Origin: Nocardia vulneris | GTDB taxonomy: Bacteria > Actinomycetota > Actinomycetes > Mycobacteriales > Mycobacteriaceae | Length of the DNA: 64,000 nucleotides | Assembly (NCBI RefSeq): GCF_001613425.1 | Contig: NZ_BDCI01000008.1 | Location: 124,001-188,000 of the forward strand | Direction: 5' to 3' | Part shown: one piece after another, positions 11,728 through 20,902 of the stretch | Layout: each line of letters starts with the position of its first letter | Numbering within the stretch: position 1 is the first letter of the stretch | The notes under the pieces: generated by a model | The model's input: only the letters and a program-made list of their open reading frames with translations | The model's database searches: none | Told to the model about the DNA's origin: nothing | Made by a program: the position numbers and the translations under genes

Positions 11728-12160
11728 GGCGTACAGGGGTCCGGCGCGGTCACTCCGGGTAGGCTCGGCGCATGACGAGCGGCGCTCCGACCGACTGGTA
11801 CCGGTGGATACCGGAGCAGATCACTGCTCGGGTAGTCCGCTCGACCGCGGGATGATTTTGTTTTGATGGCCTGTTTGGGACTTGTGGCTCAATGGGCCGA
11901 TCATGGGCTACCGCCGGGCATTCGGACCTGTGTGGTGAGGTGTGGTGGCCGAGCGCGGGGTGAAAGTGGTGCGCCCGCATCGGGTTCGGGGCGGGTGATG
12001 CGGGGCGCGGGGGTTCGGGGTTGCCGACGATTGCCGCTGGGGGTGAGCAGCGGTGGTGGGCAAGAGATTTCGTTGGGGTTGCGATCCGGGCCGGGTACGT
12101 TCGGGCGGGGCTGACGCGGGCCGGGGGTGTGGGCGCGGATCGGGCTAGCCGGGGGGTTGC
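11728..12160. other. Gene-poor intergenic stretch with a possible leaderless mini-ORF
   Basis: No convincing gene of normal length. A TAGGCT hexamer at 11761 sits 6 nt before an ATG at 11773 that opens a 27-codon frame reading MTSGAPTDWYRWIPEQITAR..., ended by a TGA. This looks like an intact promoter and start feeding a truncated or very short product. The rest is G/T-rich on the plus strand with poor codon character in every frame. Confidence 0.3.
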
Positions 12161-12322
12161 TCAGACCTTGGTCATACGCAGGCCGAGTTCGCGGCGGAGC
12201 ACTTCTTGGGAGGGCAAGCGGTTGAGTACGCGCAGGATCGCGGGGCGCAGTTCCCGTTGTTCGTCCTCGGTGAGGAGACCGACGAGATCGCGCAGATCCA
12301 TCTGATCGAAAGCCGACGTCAT
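12161..12322 (-). CDS. Small protein of 53 residues, unknown function
   Basis: Reads MTSAFDQMDLRDLVGLLTED and continues to a GLRMTKV C terminus. It is rich in charged residues and leucine and probably helical (LVGLLTEDEQRELRPAILRVLNRL). Third codon positions are mostly G or C and codon use resembles neighbouring genes, which argues that it is translated. There is no clear ribosome site at the ATG (12322). It lies 136 bp downstream of, and on the same strand as, the second emb gene, with a pair of direct CCAACCGGTC repeats (12383 and 12424) between them. I do not recognise the family; it could be a small regulator or adaptor. Confidence 0.45.
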   Translation of the reverse strand: MTSAFDQMDLRDLVGLLTEDEQRELRPAILRVLNRLPSQEVLRRELGLRMTKV

Positions 12323-12382
12323 ACTGCACAGATTACGGTTTTTCGCTGAACTCGTCCTGTGATCGCACCGTGAATTTGCCGT

Positions 12383-12433
12383 CCAACCGGTCTGTTTACG
12401 ATATTTTTTCGCCGCCGCAACACCCAACCGGTC
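12383..12433. repeat. Direct repeat of CCAACCGGTC, 41 bp apart
   Basis: CCAACCGGTC occurs at 12383-12392 and 12424-12433, each containing the palindrome ACCGGT. They lie downstream of the minus-strand emb gene and upstream of the 53-residue small protein gene, so they may be an operator for the latter. Confidence 0.4.
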
Positions 12434-12458
12434 GGTTCGGGGGCGCGGCGGCGACCAT

Positions 12459-15400
12459 TCAGCCGCGTGCGCGGATCGGATCGTCCTCGGCGAAACCGCT
12501 GCGCGTTTCGACCGTGCCGCCGATCACGGCGGGCCGGGCATTCGGGTCGTACGGGGTGAACTTCTCCAGCGAACCCCAGTCGCGTGACCAGTCGTGTTCG
12601 AGGTAGCTGGGGACGGTCTCGGATTCCAGCAGCAGCCCGGTCCAGCCGAGCGGTCCACCGCCGATATCGTCCTGCCAGGCGTTGGAGGCGTCGGAGCCGA
12701 CCCGGTCGGGCAGGATGCGCCAGCGCGGCATCTCGGCCACACCGTCGTGGTGGTCGAACGGACGCTGGCACGGGAACGCGAGCCCGACATGCCAGTCGAG
12801 CAGCACCGGATCCTTGCTGCCGACAACGGAATTCAGCGCGGCCAGCTTGGGCAACCGGGGCGGGGTCACCGCGAGCCACTGCTTGGGCGTGATGTCGTTG
12901 TCCACCGCGACCAAGCGCACCGCGTTCGCCTCGACCGGCAACTGGTCCAGCGGCACCCGCAGGTTGCGCCAGGACGGTGCGGGCCCGATGTCGAGCGGGT
13001 CGATCGAGCCGAGTTCGCGTACCGCGCCGCCTGCCTCGCGTACGCCGTATTCGAGGTGCAGCTCCTGTCCGTAGGTGAGCACGCCGTCGGCGTCGATGTG
13101 CCGGATCCGGCCCGCCGCGGTGATCGCGAGCACCTGGTAGGCGGGGTCGTGGCGCATGCTGTCGGTGAGGTCCAGGCCGTACCACTGTGAGGTGAGCGCG
13201 GCCTGCTGCTGCTCGTTCTCCTGGTAGCTGCCCAGGACCGGGGTCGTCGCCGGGTCGAGCCCGAACGGCAGCGCGACCGTGCTGCCGTTGATGCCGGTCT
13301 GGGCGGTGGTGCCGCCGCCGGTTCCCGCGCCGGTAGTCTTCGTGGTCTTGTTCTTGGCGTCGCTGTTCACCGAGTTGGCGCCGCCGGAGACGGTCTCCTC
13401 GGCATCGGCGGTGAGGTCGCCGGCGACCCCGTTCGGCGTGAATCCCTTTGTCTCGGCGGCCAAACCGTCGGCGGGAGCGCCGGTGAGCGGCAGCAGCAAC
13501 GAGTTCTTCGTATCCGTCTCGACCAGCACCTCGTTCGCGAGGGCGCACGAATCACCGGCCAGGGATTCGAGATTCGACTTGGCGATCGAGTAGGCCGGGT
13601 ACTGCGCGACCGCCGCCTTGGCCAGCGACGCGACCTCGAACAACACCAGCACCGCGGCGGCGATGGTCAACGGCGCGCTGGCGAACCGGTCGAAGCGCCT
13701 GGGCGTCAACCGATCCCGGCGATACGGCTCCCGATAGTGCGCCCACACCGCGACGAGCAGCGCGACGCCACTCAACCCGAGGAACAGGGTGGAGAAGCCC
13801 TTGCCCGCCACCAGCGGCGCCTTGTCCCACCACGGCACCCCGTAGCTGGACACGTACCACCAGCCGTTCGATCCGGTGAACGTGATCGCGAGCAGGAACA
13901 GCACCGCGGCGGCGAACAGAGCCCGGTTGCGCGGCGAGCGAATCCCTTCGGTGCCGACCGCGACGGCCGCGAGCGCGGCGAGCGAGCCGGCCAGCCCGGC
14001 GTACACGCCGAAGTGGTGGGTCCACTTGGTCGGCGTGAACATCATCAGGAACAGCGAGGCGAACACGATGCCGAGAATCCGCACCGACGGCCCGCGCGAG
14101 GTGCCGGGGATGCGGCCCTTGCGCAGCACCTGCAACACGCAGACCAGCAGGCACAGCAGCATGACGAGCACGCCGAAGCGTCGGGCCAGCGAGCCGTCCG
14201 GCGAGAGCATCAGCAGCGAATCCCACCGCGTGCGTTCGTCGAACCAGGCCACGTTCGGCCCGACGAGCGTGCGCACCCGGGTCGCCTCCAGGACGGTGGA
14301 CAGCGTCTGGTCCGCGAAAACCACCACCAGCACCAGGGTTCCGGCGGACAGGCCCGGCGCGAGCAGCGCCAGATAACGGAAGATCGAGGCGGGCAACGAG
14401 TTTCGCCGGGCAACCTGGGCGGTGCCGGTATCGGCGGCGGCCGTGGGGCTTTCGGCCACGCCGCCGCCCGGTGCGGGGACCACGCCGCGGGCGCGTTTGA
14501 TGATGATCTGCAATACCGGTCGCGATCCGGCGATCAGGGCCGCGATGCAGATGAGCCCGGTCGGGCCGGCCGCCAGCGAGAAGCCCGCGATCAGCACGGC
14601 CATGGCGGCGGGCAGCAGTCGCCCGGTGGCGATGGCGCGTTCGATCGAACACCAGGTGAGCAGCGCACCGGCGGCGATCAGCGGTTCGGGCCGCAGGCCG
14701 TTGTCGTAGGGCAGCCAGAAGGCGAGGAACACCAGGCCCGCGGTCCACAACGCGACCTTGTTGCGCCGGACACGAGCGCCCAAGCGCGGCAGCACTTCCC
14801 GGCTGATCACCAGCCAGCAGGTGATGCCCGCGAGCAGCGCGGGCAAGCGCATCCACGGGCTGGCGTCGGAGACCCGGGTCATCCACGCGAGCACCTCGTA
14901 GGACCAGCCGAACGGCGCCTCGGGCACGCCGAACCAGCGGTAGTAGTTCGCCATGAACCCGGCGTGCCCGGAGGCCCGCGCCATGTTCAGGATGTAGCCG
15001 TCGTCGGAGGTGTTGGCGCCGATGAAATGCCACAGGCCGAGCGTGCCGAGCACCACCGCGTCGGTCGCGCCGAACCGCCACCAGCGGGCGGGCAGGAAGC
15101 GCCGGGCTCGCCGCCCGTCACTGGTGTCGAGCAGATGCAGCGCGAGCAGCGCGACGACGGTGCTCAGCGCCGCGACGACGATCGCGGCCAGTTTCAGCGC
15201 GGTGGGGGAGGAGGAGAAGCGCGAGTCGATATCGGCGTGCACCGCGGCGCCGTCGAGCCGGTCGGCCGCCAGATCGGTGAAGACTCCGACGATCTGGGGC
15301 CGGATGTCGCGAGTCACGGTGTTGCGGAACGGCGTTCCGTCCTGCCGGGTCACGCTGGTGATCTCGGTGCTCGTCGCGGCGGCGGTCGAATCGATGGTCA

Positions 15401-15854
15401 GCGCCGTGCAGCCGGTGCCCGCGGTGATCTCCTCGACCGGCGCGGACAGCAGCGGCACATCGCGCAGGATCACCGACAGCACGCCGTCGGCGACCGAGAC
15501 GACCAGGCCCTTGGTCGCCGCCTGACCCGACGCGACGGGCGCGGTGGACACCACGGTGCCCGCCGGTCCCACGGCCCGCACCAGCGCGCACGGCAGCGTC
15601 GCGTGCATCCGCAGCGGCACGTAGGACACCAGCGGCGCCTCGACGCTGCTCGTCCCGGCCTGTGGCCAGTCCAACGTCGCCCGGTCCTGTTTCACCGGCA
15701 GTATCGGGGTGAGCAGCGCCAGCACGAACCCGAGCAGCCCGGCGACGATGGCGATCAGGCGATATCGAGCGGCCCGATCCCGGCGCCGACCACCGTCGGC
15801 CCCGTCGCTGTCGCCGGGACGGGTGAACGCTCGAGTTGCTCGGTCCGCTCGCAC
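12459..15854 (-). CDS. Emb-family arabinosyltransferase (second of two)
   Basis: A 1131-residue GT-C arabinofuranosyltransferase with the same plan as its paralogue: first membrane helix, N-terminal periplasmic domain, SDDGYIL loop (Asp284/Asp285), a polytopic core and a C-terminal carbohydrate-binding domain (STVALPFGLDPATTPVLGSYQ). It uses decaprenyl-phosphoryl arabinose to build arabinan. It lies downstream of dprE1-dprE2-aftA on the same strand, the position of embC in M. tuberculosis, but one extra membrane-protein gene intervenes. The GTG start at 15854 has TAGCAT 8 nt upstream and no Shine-Dalgarno sequence, hence probably leaderless. It also has PEAPFG and an LPALLAG segment where M. 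tuberculosis EmbB has Asp328 and Asp354. Which Emb it corresponds to is unresolved. Confidence 0.93.
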   Translation of the reverse strand: MRADRATRAFTRPGDSDGADGGRRRDRAARYRLIAIVAGLLGFVLALLTPILPVKQDRATLDWPQAGTSSVEAPLVSYVPLRMHATLPCALVRAVGPAGTVVSTAPVASGQAATKGLVVSVADGVLSVILRDVPLLSAPVEEITAGTGCTALTIDSTAAATSTEITSVTRQDGTPFRNTVTRDIRPQIVGVFTDLAADRLDGAAVHADIDSRFSSSPTALKLAAIVVAALSTVVALLALHLLDTSDGRRARRFLPARWWRFGATDAVVLGTLGLWHFIGANTSDDGYILNMARASGHAGFMANYYRWFGVPEAPFGWSYEVLAWMTRVSDASPWMRLPALLAGITCWLVISREVLPRLGARVRRNKVALWTAGLVFLAFWLPYDNGLRPEPLIAAGALLTWCSIERAIATGRLLPAAMAVLIAGFSLAAGPTGLICIAALIAGSRPVLQIIIKRARGVVPAPGGGVAESPTAAADTGTAQVARRNSLPASIFRYLALLAPGLSAGTLVLVVVFADQTLSTVLEATRVRTLVGPNVAWFDERTRWDSLLMLSPDGSLARRFGVLVMLLCLLVCVLQVLRKGRIPGTSRGPSVRILGIVFASLFLMMFTPTKWTHHFGVYAGLAGSLAALAAVAVGTEGIRSPRNRALFAAAVLFLLAITFTGSNGWWYVSSYGVPWWDKAPLVAGKGFSTLFLGLSGVALLVAVWAHYREPYRRDRLTPRRFDRFASAPLTIAAAVLVLFEVASLAKAAVAQYPAYSIAKSNLESLAGDSCALANEVLVETDTKNSLLLPLTGAPADGLAAETKGFTPNGVAGDLTADAEETVSGGANSVNSDAKNKTTKTTGAGTGGGTTAQTGINGSTVALPFGLDPATTPVLGSYQENEQQQAALTSQWYGLDLTDSMRHDPAYQVLAITAAGRIRHIDADGVLTYGQELHLEYGVREAGGAVRELGSIDPLDIGPAPSWRNLRVPLDQLPVEANAVRLVAVDNDITPKQWLAVTPPRLPKLAALNSVVGSKDPVLLDWHVGLAFPCQRPFDHHDGVAEMPRWRILPDRVGSDASNAWQDDIGGGPLGWTGLLLESETVPSYLEHDWSRDWGSLEKFTPYDPNARPAVIGGTVETRSGFAEDDPIRARG

Positions 15855-15870
15855 GGTCGTTGATGCTAGC
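15855..15870 (-). promoter_or_regulatory. Leaderless -10 element of minus-strand emb gene
   Basis: On the minus strand TAGCAT (15868-15863) is followed by 8 nt and the GTG start. It sits in the 40-bp gap after the upstream membrane-protein gene, so emb can be transcribed on its own. Confidence 0.5.
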
Positions 15871-15894
15871 TACTCGACCGCCCGCTGCCGATGA

Positions 15895-17769
15895 TCACCT
15901 CAGCTTCCAGAGCCACACGTCGTCGACGCGGGCCGGGGCGAAGCCGAGCAGTTGGGTCACGGTGGTGCGCAGCGTGTCGCCGTTCTTCGTGGCGGGCAGC
16001 ACCAGGACGTCGGCCTGCCAGAAAATCAGGTCCTCCTGGGCGGCGGCGCGGGTTTCCTCGGTGATCGGCGGCACCGTGCCGGTTTCCTGCGCCTGCACGA
16101 GCAGCGCGGTGGTCGGTCGCGTCTCGGGGCCGTAGATCCCCTTCTTCTGCGTGCCGGTCGGACCGACGAAATACCCTCCGGCGAGCGGGAAGTCGAAGCC
16201 CGCGTCGGCCTGCCAGCGCAGTGCGCCCGCGTCCAGCGGTCGCGGCGGCGGCACCATCACCACCGAACCGCCGTGGACGTAGTCGCGTACCGTCCCGTCC
16301 GCGAAGAACGCGGGGGTGGCGGGCCGTTGGACCACCGGCAGGATGGTCGGCGTCAACGGCAGCAGCGCGCACAGCAGCGCGCCGAACCAGGCCAGCGGCC
16401 GCCAGTCGCCCGGCGACTCGCGCCACCAGCCGATCGCCCGCTGGGTGGCCAGGGCCAGCACCGCGGCGATGGCGGGGATCGCCGCCATGGTGAGCCGGGT
16501 CTCCAGCACGGTGCTCAGCAGCGGGACGTGTTCGGCCCAGCGCCAAGGCAATTCGATGCCGGTGTCCTGCTTGCCGAACATGGCGACCGCGCCGAGGGAG
16601 AGCACGCCGAACACCGCGATCACCACGCCCGCCGCGCGTACCACCCGTTCGCGCCAGAGCAGCGCGAGGGTGGCGGTCAGCACCAGCAGCAACGGCCAGC
16701 CGAAGTAGGCGTTCTGCTCGGTCTCGTTGATCGCGACGTTCTGTCCGGGCGCGAAGAGGCCGCCGAGGGATTCGGACGGGAACTGCACGATCGCCTTCAG
16801 ATCGTTGCCCATCGGGCCGTGGTCGATGGAGCGGTAGCTCTGCGGTCCGAAAAACTGCCACCACAGCGGGATTTCGGTGAGCATGAGCGCGATCACCGCC
16901 GCCAGCAGCAGCGCGGGGGTCAGCCCGCGCAGCACGCGCAGCCCGTGCCGGGGCGTGTGCAGCAGATAGACGACCGAGAACAAGCCGAACGCCAGCGCGA
17001 AGATCAACAGCGGTTCTTCGCCGAGCGTGATCTGCAGGGCGACAAGGAATCCCAGCCAGACGGCGTCGCGGACGCGCCAGCGCCGCGCGTCGGTGTCGCG
17101 CAGGGTCGCCCGCCTCGCCATCCGGATCAACAGTCCGGCCATGATCGGAAGCAGGAGCAGCACAACGAAATTCGGGTGCGCGTTGGCATGGGAGATCATC
17201 GCGGGCGCGAAACCGCAGAACAGCCCGCCGATCGCCGCCGCAACCCGGGATTCGACCAGTTCCCGGGAGAACAGCCAGTACCACGCCGCGGCGGTGGTGG
17301 CGAGGCCGAGCGTGAGCACCAGGACGAAGGTCACCGTGGGCCCGAACAGCAGGGTGATCGGGGTGAACGGCACGCCGACCCCGAACATGGCCGTGTTGGC
17401 CATCATGTTCACCCCGGCGGGGAAGTTCTGCAGATCGGTGCCGAGCGGATTCTCCAGGTGCGCCACCGAGTGCGCGGTGACCGCGAAGAACCATTCCCAC
17501 ATGGTCTGGTCCTGACCGCTCTTGATCAGATACCCGCTCTGGGTGTTGCGCCACTGCCCGGACAGCACCGTGGCGGCCAGCGCCAGGTAACCGACCGTGA
17601 CGAGCAGGTCGGCCCGGTGCACCCGGATCCGGGGGAGTCTTCGGCGGCGCGCCGGAGCCGACGGCTCCGCGGTGGGCACTCCGATCGCGGTGGTTTCCCG
17701 TTCCGCGATCCCTACCGCCGACCCGTCGGTGACCACCGGATCGGCCTGTCGTGCCCGTACCACCTGCAA
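15895..17769 (-). CDS. Polytopic GT-C-like membrane protein, uncharacterised
   Basis: A 624-residue membrane protein with about 11-13 hydrophobic segments and a soluble C-terminal part from about residue 490. After the first helix comes a loop with SGQDQTMWEW, an acidic residue in the first external loop as in GT-C glycosyltransferases that use polyprenyl-phosphate sugars. Further loop motifs are HANAHPNF and an FGPQSYRSIDHGPMG segment. It is not Emb, AftA, AftB, AftC or AftD by recognisable motifs. It lies between aftA (120 bp upstream) and emb (40 bp downstream) on the same strand, so a role in arabinan or lipoglycan assembly is plausible but inferred. GAGGAG lies 4 nt before the TTG at 17769 and 10 nt before a GTG at 17763; either could be the start. 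Confidence 0.8.
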   Translation of the reverse strand: MQVVRARQADPVVTDGSAVGIAERETTAIGVPTAEPSAPARRRRLPRIRVHRADLLVTVGYLALAATVLSGQWRNTQSGYLIKSGQDQTMWEWFFAVTAHSVAHLENPLGTDLQNFPAGVNMMANTAMFGVGVPFTPITLLFGPTVTFVLVLTLGLATTAAAWYWLFSRELVESRVAAAIGGLFCGFAPAMISHANAHPNFVVLLLLPIMAGLLIRMARRATLRDTDARRWRVRDAVWLGFLVALQITLGEEPLLIFALAFGLFSVVYLLHTPRHGLRVLRGLTPALLLAAVIALMLTEIPLWWQFFGPQSYRSIDHGPMGNDLKAIVQFPSESLGGLFAPGQNVAINETEQNAYFGWPLLLVLTATLALLWRERVVRAAGVVIAVFGVLSLGAVAMFGKQDTGIELPWRWAEHVPLLSTVLETRLTMAAIPAIAAVLALATQRAIGWWRESPGDWRPLAWFGALLCALLPLTPTILPVVQRPATPAFFADGTVRDYVHGGSVVMVPPPRPLDAGALRWQADAGFDFPLAGGYFVGPTGTQKKGIYGPETRPTTALLVQAQETGTVPPITEETRAAAQEDLIFWQADVLVLPATKNGDTLRTTVTQLLGFAPARVDDVWLWKLR

Positions 17770-17889
17770 ACTTCTCCTCGGCCTAGCTGAAACTCAGCCG
17801 CCGACCCTACCCGGCAACCCTGTGTTCTGCCTGGCAGTCGGGTAGGGATGTGACGAACGGGACCCGGCCGGCCGGGGCCTGCCCGGATC

Positions 17890-19902
17890 TTATTTGCGCA
17901 GCGTGACCAGGGTGAACGGGCCGATATCGGTGCTCGTGAAGCGCGGATCGGCGAAGAGCTCCTTGGGGAAGGCCACGCTGTAGCGCTGCACGTTGGGATC
18001 GTTCGGGTAGACGTCCTTGGCCAGGCGCAGGGTGTAGGTGTCGCCGCTGCGCCGGAACAGGAAGGCGTCCGGGGCCCGCCACGGGCAGGCCGCCAACGCG
18101 TCGAGCAACGCCGCGGACGACTTCAGCTTGCTCCAGCTCTCGATGGTCGCGGCCCGGCCGGGGAAGTCGGCGAGCATGTTCGCGTAGTGCGAGGTGAGCG
18201 CCTGGAAGCCGTAGTACGGGTAGAAGGACAGGAAGCTGGTGTCGGCGGTGAGCAGCACCGTGTCCGAGCGCGGCCGGCCGGTCTGCGCGAGCAGTGCCGC
18301 GTCGATCGCGCGGTAGTGCGCGACCGCCGACGGGGCGCGCTGGTCGGCGCGGTTCCCGTTGCCGTCGGTGTCGGTATAGGCGGTGGTGATCTCCGGCGCG
18401 AGGATGTGCGGGATGTGCTGGGTGAACGCGAGCGCGCCGACCACCGCGACCGCGACCACGGCGATCCGGAACTGCCGCGGCTCGTTCAACGCCTGATAGA
18501 TCGCCCGCGCACCCTCCACGAAACCGAACGCGCCGGCCGCCGCGAGCAGCGCGAGCAGCACCGATTCCAACCGGAACGAGAGCAGCGTGGTCCCCGCCGC
18601 GGTCGCCGCCATGGACAGCAGCGTCCACAGGTACACGGCCAGCACCCCGATGCCCAGCGCCTGCGCCCGCCGCGACGAGGCGGCCCGCACCACCAGCCAG
18701 AGCAGCCCGACCAGGCAGAGCGCGCCGCGCAGCGAGAACTCGGCCATCGGCAACGGCAGTTCGGCCCCGGATTCGGGCAGGTAGTGGAACGCGGAACCGG
18801 AGGTGGCGACCTTGCCGCTCAGCATCTTCAGCAGGTACGGCAGCCACACGAGCAGCGCGACCAGCGCGGCGAGCACGGCGATCACCGCCAGCCGGACCAG
18901 CGGCGGAACCGCCGCCCGCCAGGCCGGCCGGGTCTCGGCGTCGCCGCGCGCCCGCCGGGGATGGGCGGCGGCCCGGTGTTCGCGCACCGCGAGCCCGGCC
19001 GCGATGAGCCCCATCAGCGCGACGGCGAAGGCCGCGAACGCCGCGTACAGCGTGTAGAACGTGGCGGACCAGCCGAGGAACAGTCCGGTGCCGAGCACCG
19101 CGCCCCAGCCGCCGAGGGTCTTGCCCGCGTCGCGGGGCCGGTGCAGCGCACCCCAGGCGAGCACCAGTGCGGGCGGCAGCAGGATCACGATCACTGCGCT
19201 GTAGGCCTCGGGCGCGGCGTAGGCGACCGCGAGCGCGGTCACCGCCGCGGTCACCGCGACCGCCCAGTCCGCGCGAATCAGCTTGGACCACAGCACAAGT
19301 GAGATCACCGCCGCGACCGCGATCGAGCCGATCGCATACGGCTTGAAGGTTTCCCACCCGGTGAGGCCGAGCACGTTGGCGACCCGGCCGCCGATCCAGA
19401 ACCAGCCCGCCGGATAGAACGGCGGCAGGTCGGCATAGGTCATATCGCGCAGCGCCGCGGTGTCGGTGAGCCGGGTCAGATACTCGGTGCGGAACTCCTG
19501 GTCCACCGAGACGCCGAAAAGATACAGCTTGGTCGCCGCCAGCGGCATTCCCAGGGTGAACGTGACGAAGGTCGAAACGCCCACCCAGGACAGTATTTTC
19601 GCCGCCCAGGGCCAGCGCTGCCGCCGCAGCAACGCGATCGCCGCGATCAGCAGGACCGCCGCGACGACCTGTCCGACCGTGGTCAGCGCCCGAGTGACGT
19701 TGGAGGAGTTGAACGCGGGCCACTGCACCCGCGAGAACGCCACCAGCCCAACGCCGGTCACCACCGTGGCGACCACCGCCGCCGGCAGCGCCTCGCCCAC
19801 CCCGGAGCCGAGGTGGCGGGCCAGCAGCGCCCCTTTACCCGGCGTCCGCGCCGACTCGCCGTGCTCCGTCGATGCACCGCTCGGTGCGGTCGCGGTGGTC
19901 AC
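17890..19902 (-). CDS. aftA: AftA, galactan-priming arabinofuranosyltransferase
   Basis: A 670-residue GT-C membrane protein that adds the first arabinofuranosyl residues to the galactan chain using decaprenyl-phosphoryl arabinose. Seen: about ten membrane helices in the first two thirds, the external loop DQEFRTEYLTRLTDTAALRD followed by MTYADLPPFYPAGWFW (the conserved acidic and PPFYP region of AftA), and a C-terminal periplasmic domain from about residue 490. GTG at 19902 has GGAG 7 nt upstream. It lies 238 bp downstream of dprE2 on the same strand, matching the dprE1-dprE2-aftA order of mycobacteria and corynebacteria. Confidence 0.92.
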   Translation of the reverse strand: MTTATAPSGASTEHGESARTPGKGALLARHLGSGVGEALPAAVVATVVTGVGLVAFSRVQWPAFNSSNVTRALTTVGQVVAAVLLIAAIALLRRQRWPWAAKILSWVGVSTFVTFTLGMPLAATKLYLFGVSVDQEFRTEYLTRLTDTAALRDMTYADLPPFYPAGWFWIGGRVANVLGLTGWETFKPYAIGSIAVAAVISLVLWSKLIRADWAVAVTAAVTALAVAYAAPEAYSAVIVILLPPALVLAWGALHRPRDAGKTLGGWGAVLGTGLFLGWSATFYTLYAAFAAFAVALMGLIAAGLAVREHRAAAHPRRARGDAETRPAWRAAVPPLVRLAVIAVLAALVALLVWLPYLLKMLSGKVATSGSAFHYLPESGAELPLPMAEFSLRGALCLVGLLWLVVRAASSRRAQALGIGVLAVYLWTLLSMAATAAGTTLLSFRLESVLLALLAAAGAFGFVEGARAIYQALNEPRQFRIAVVAVAVVGALAFTQHIPHILAPEITTAYTDTDGNGNRADQRAPSAVAHYRAIDAALLAQTGRPRSDTVLLTADTSFLSFYPYYGFQALTSHYANMLADFPGRAATIESWSKLKSSAALLDALAACPWRAPDAFLFRRSGDTYTLRLAKDVYPNDPNVQRYSVAFPKELFADPRFTSTDIGPFTLVTLRK

Positions 19903-20140
19903 CGCGGCGCTCCGCAGTCGTCACAGTCGAACACTCGCATGGCATCTCCGGCTTCGTTCGGGCTCGGCTTTCACGTCGGCGTCACGACGCCCGCACCGCG
20001 GCGTTCGGACGATCCGCGAACATGCTGCCAGGTCCGGTGCCGGATGTGGCGACCCATGCCGGTGACGCCTGATTTCGCGCAGGCCCGCGCGCCACCGGTG
20101 CGCCCGGCACAGCGGCGCGGACCGGTGCGGGCAGCGTGCG

Positions 20141-20902
20141 TCAGATGGGCAGCTTGCGGAAGATCGGGCGCGGGATGTGGCGCAGGATCATCATGACGTA
20201 GCGCCAGGTGCCCGGCGCCCAGATGAGTTCCCGGCCCTTCTGCGCGGCCGACACCGCCAGCTCGGCAATGACTTCCTTGTCCACGGTGAGCGGCGCCTCT
20301 TTGACGTGCGCGGAGAACTTGGTGCGCACCATGCCCGGCCGGATCACCAGCACGCGCGGCCCGTGCGGGCGCAGCGCCTCGCCGAGCCCGAGGTAGAAAC
20401 CGTCCAGGCCGGCCTTGGTGGAGCCGTAGACGAAGTTCGTGCGCCGGACCCGCTCACCGGCCACCGAGGACATCGCGATGATCCGCCCGAAGCCCTGCGC
20501 CTTCATCTTCTCGCCGACCAGCACGCCGACCGAAACCGATGCGGTGTAGTTGATTCCGGCGACCTGCACGGCCTTGCGCTGGTTCTGCCACAGCTCTTCC
20601 GGGTCACCGTCGAGCGCGAACGCGACGATCGCGATATCGACGTCGCCGCCGTCCCAGGCCGCGTCGATCACCTTCGGGTGGCCGTCGGTGTCGAGCGCGT
20701 CGAAATCGAACAGCTCGACACTGCTCGCACCCGCCGCCTTCATCTGCGCGACGGCTTCGTCGCGCAGCGGATCATTCGGCAGGGCGGCCAGGATGATCCG
20801 CGCGGGCCCCTTCTTCAGGTATTCCGCGCAGATCGCGAGGCCGATCTCGGAGGTACCGCCGAGCAGCAGAATGGCCTGCGGGTTTCCCACGGCATTGATC
20901 AC
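20141..20902 (-). CDS. dprE2: DprE2, decaprenylphosphoryl-2-keto-ribose reductase
   Basis: A 253-residue short-chain dehydrogenase, NADH-dependent, that reduces decaprenyl-phosphoryl-2-keto-erythro-pentofuranose to decaprenyl-phosphoryl arabinose together with DprE1. Motifs: [12 protein letters not shown] nucleotide-binding turn, [11 protein letters not shown] catalytic serine region and YGSTKAG (Tyr-x3-Lys), and the [14 protein letters not shown] terminus characteristic of DprE2. The GTG start at 20902 overlaps the dprE1 stop by 4 nt (GTGA); in-frame codons upstream overlap dprE1 and are not coding. Length matches the 254-residue M. tuberculosis protein. Confidence 0.96.
   Translation of the reverse strand: MINAVGNPQAILLLGGTSEIGLAICAEYLKKGPARIILAALPNDPLRDEAVAQMKAAGASSVELFDFDALDTDGHPKVIDAAWDGGDVDIAIVAFALDGDPEELWQNQRKAVQVAGINYTASVSVGVLVGEKMKAQGFGRIIAMSSVAGERVRRTNFVYGSTKAGLDGFYLGLGEALRPHGPRVLVIRPGMVRTKFSAHVKEAPLTVDKEVIAELAVSAAQKGRELIWAPGTWRYVMMILRHIPRPIFRKLPI

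Noticed and set aside
13737..17790. Long plus-strand frames antisense to emb and the GT-C-like gene
   Set aside because: Shadow frames: compositionally biased (Gln/Arg/Gly/His) translations with no domain.
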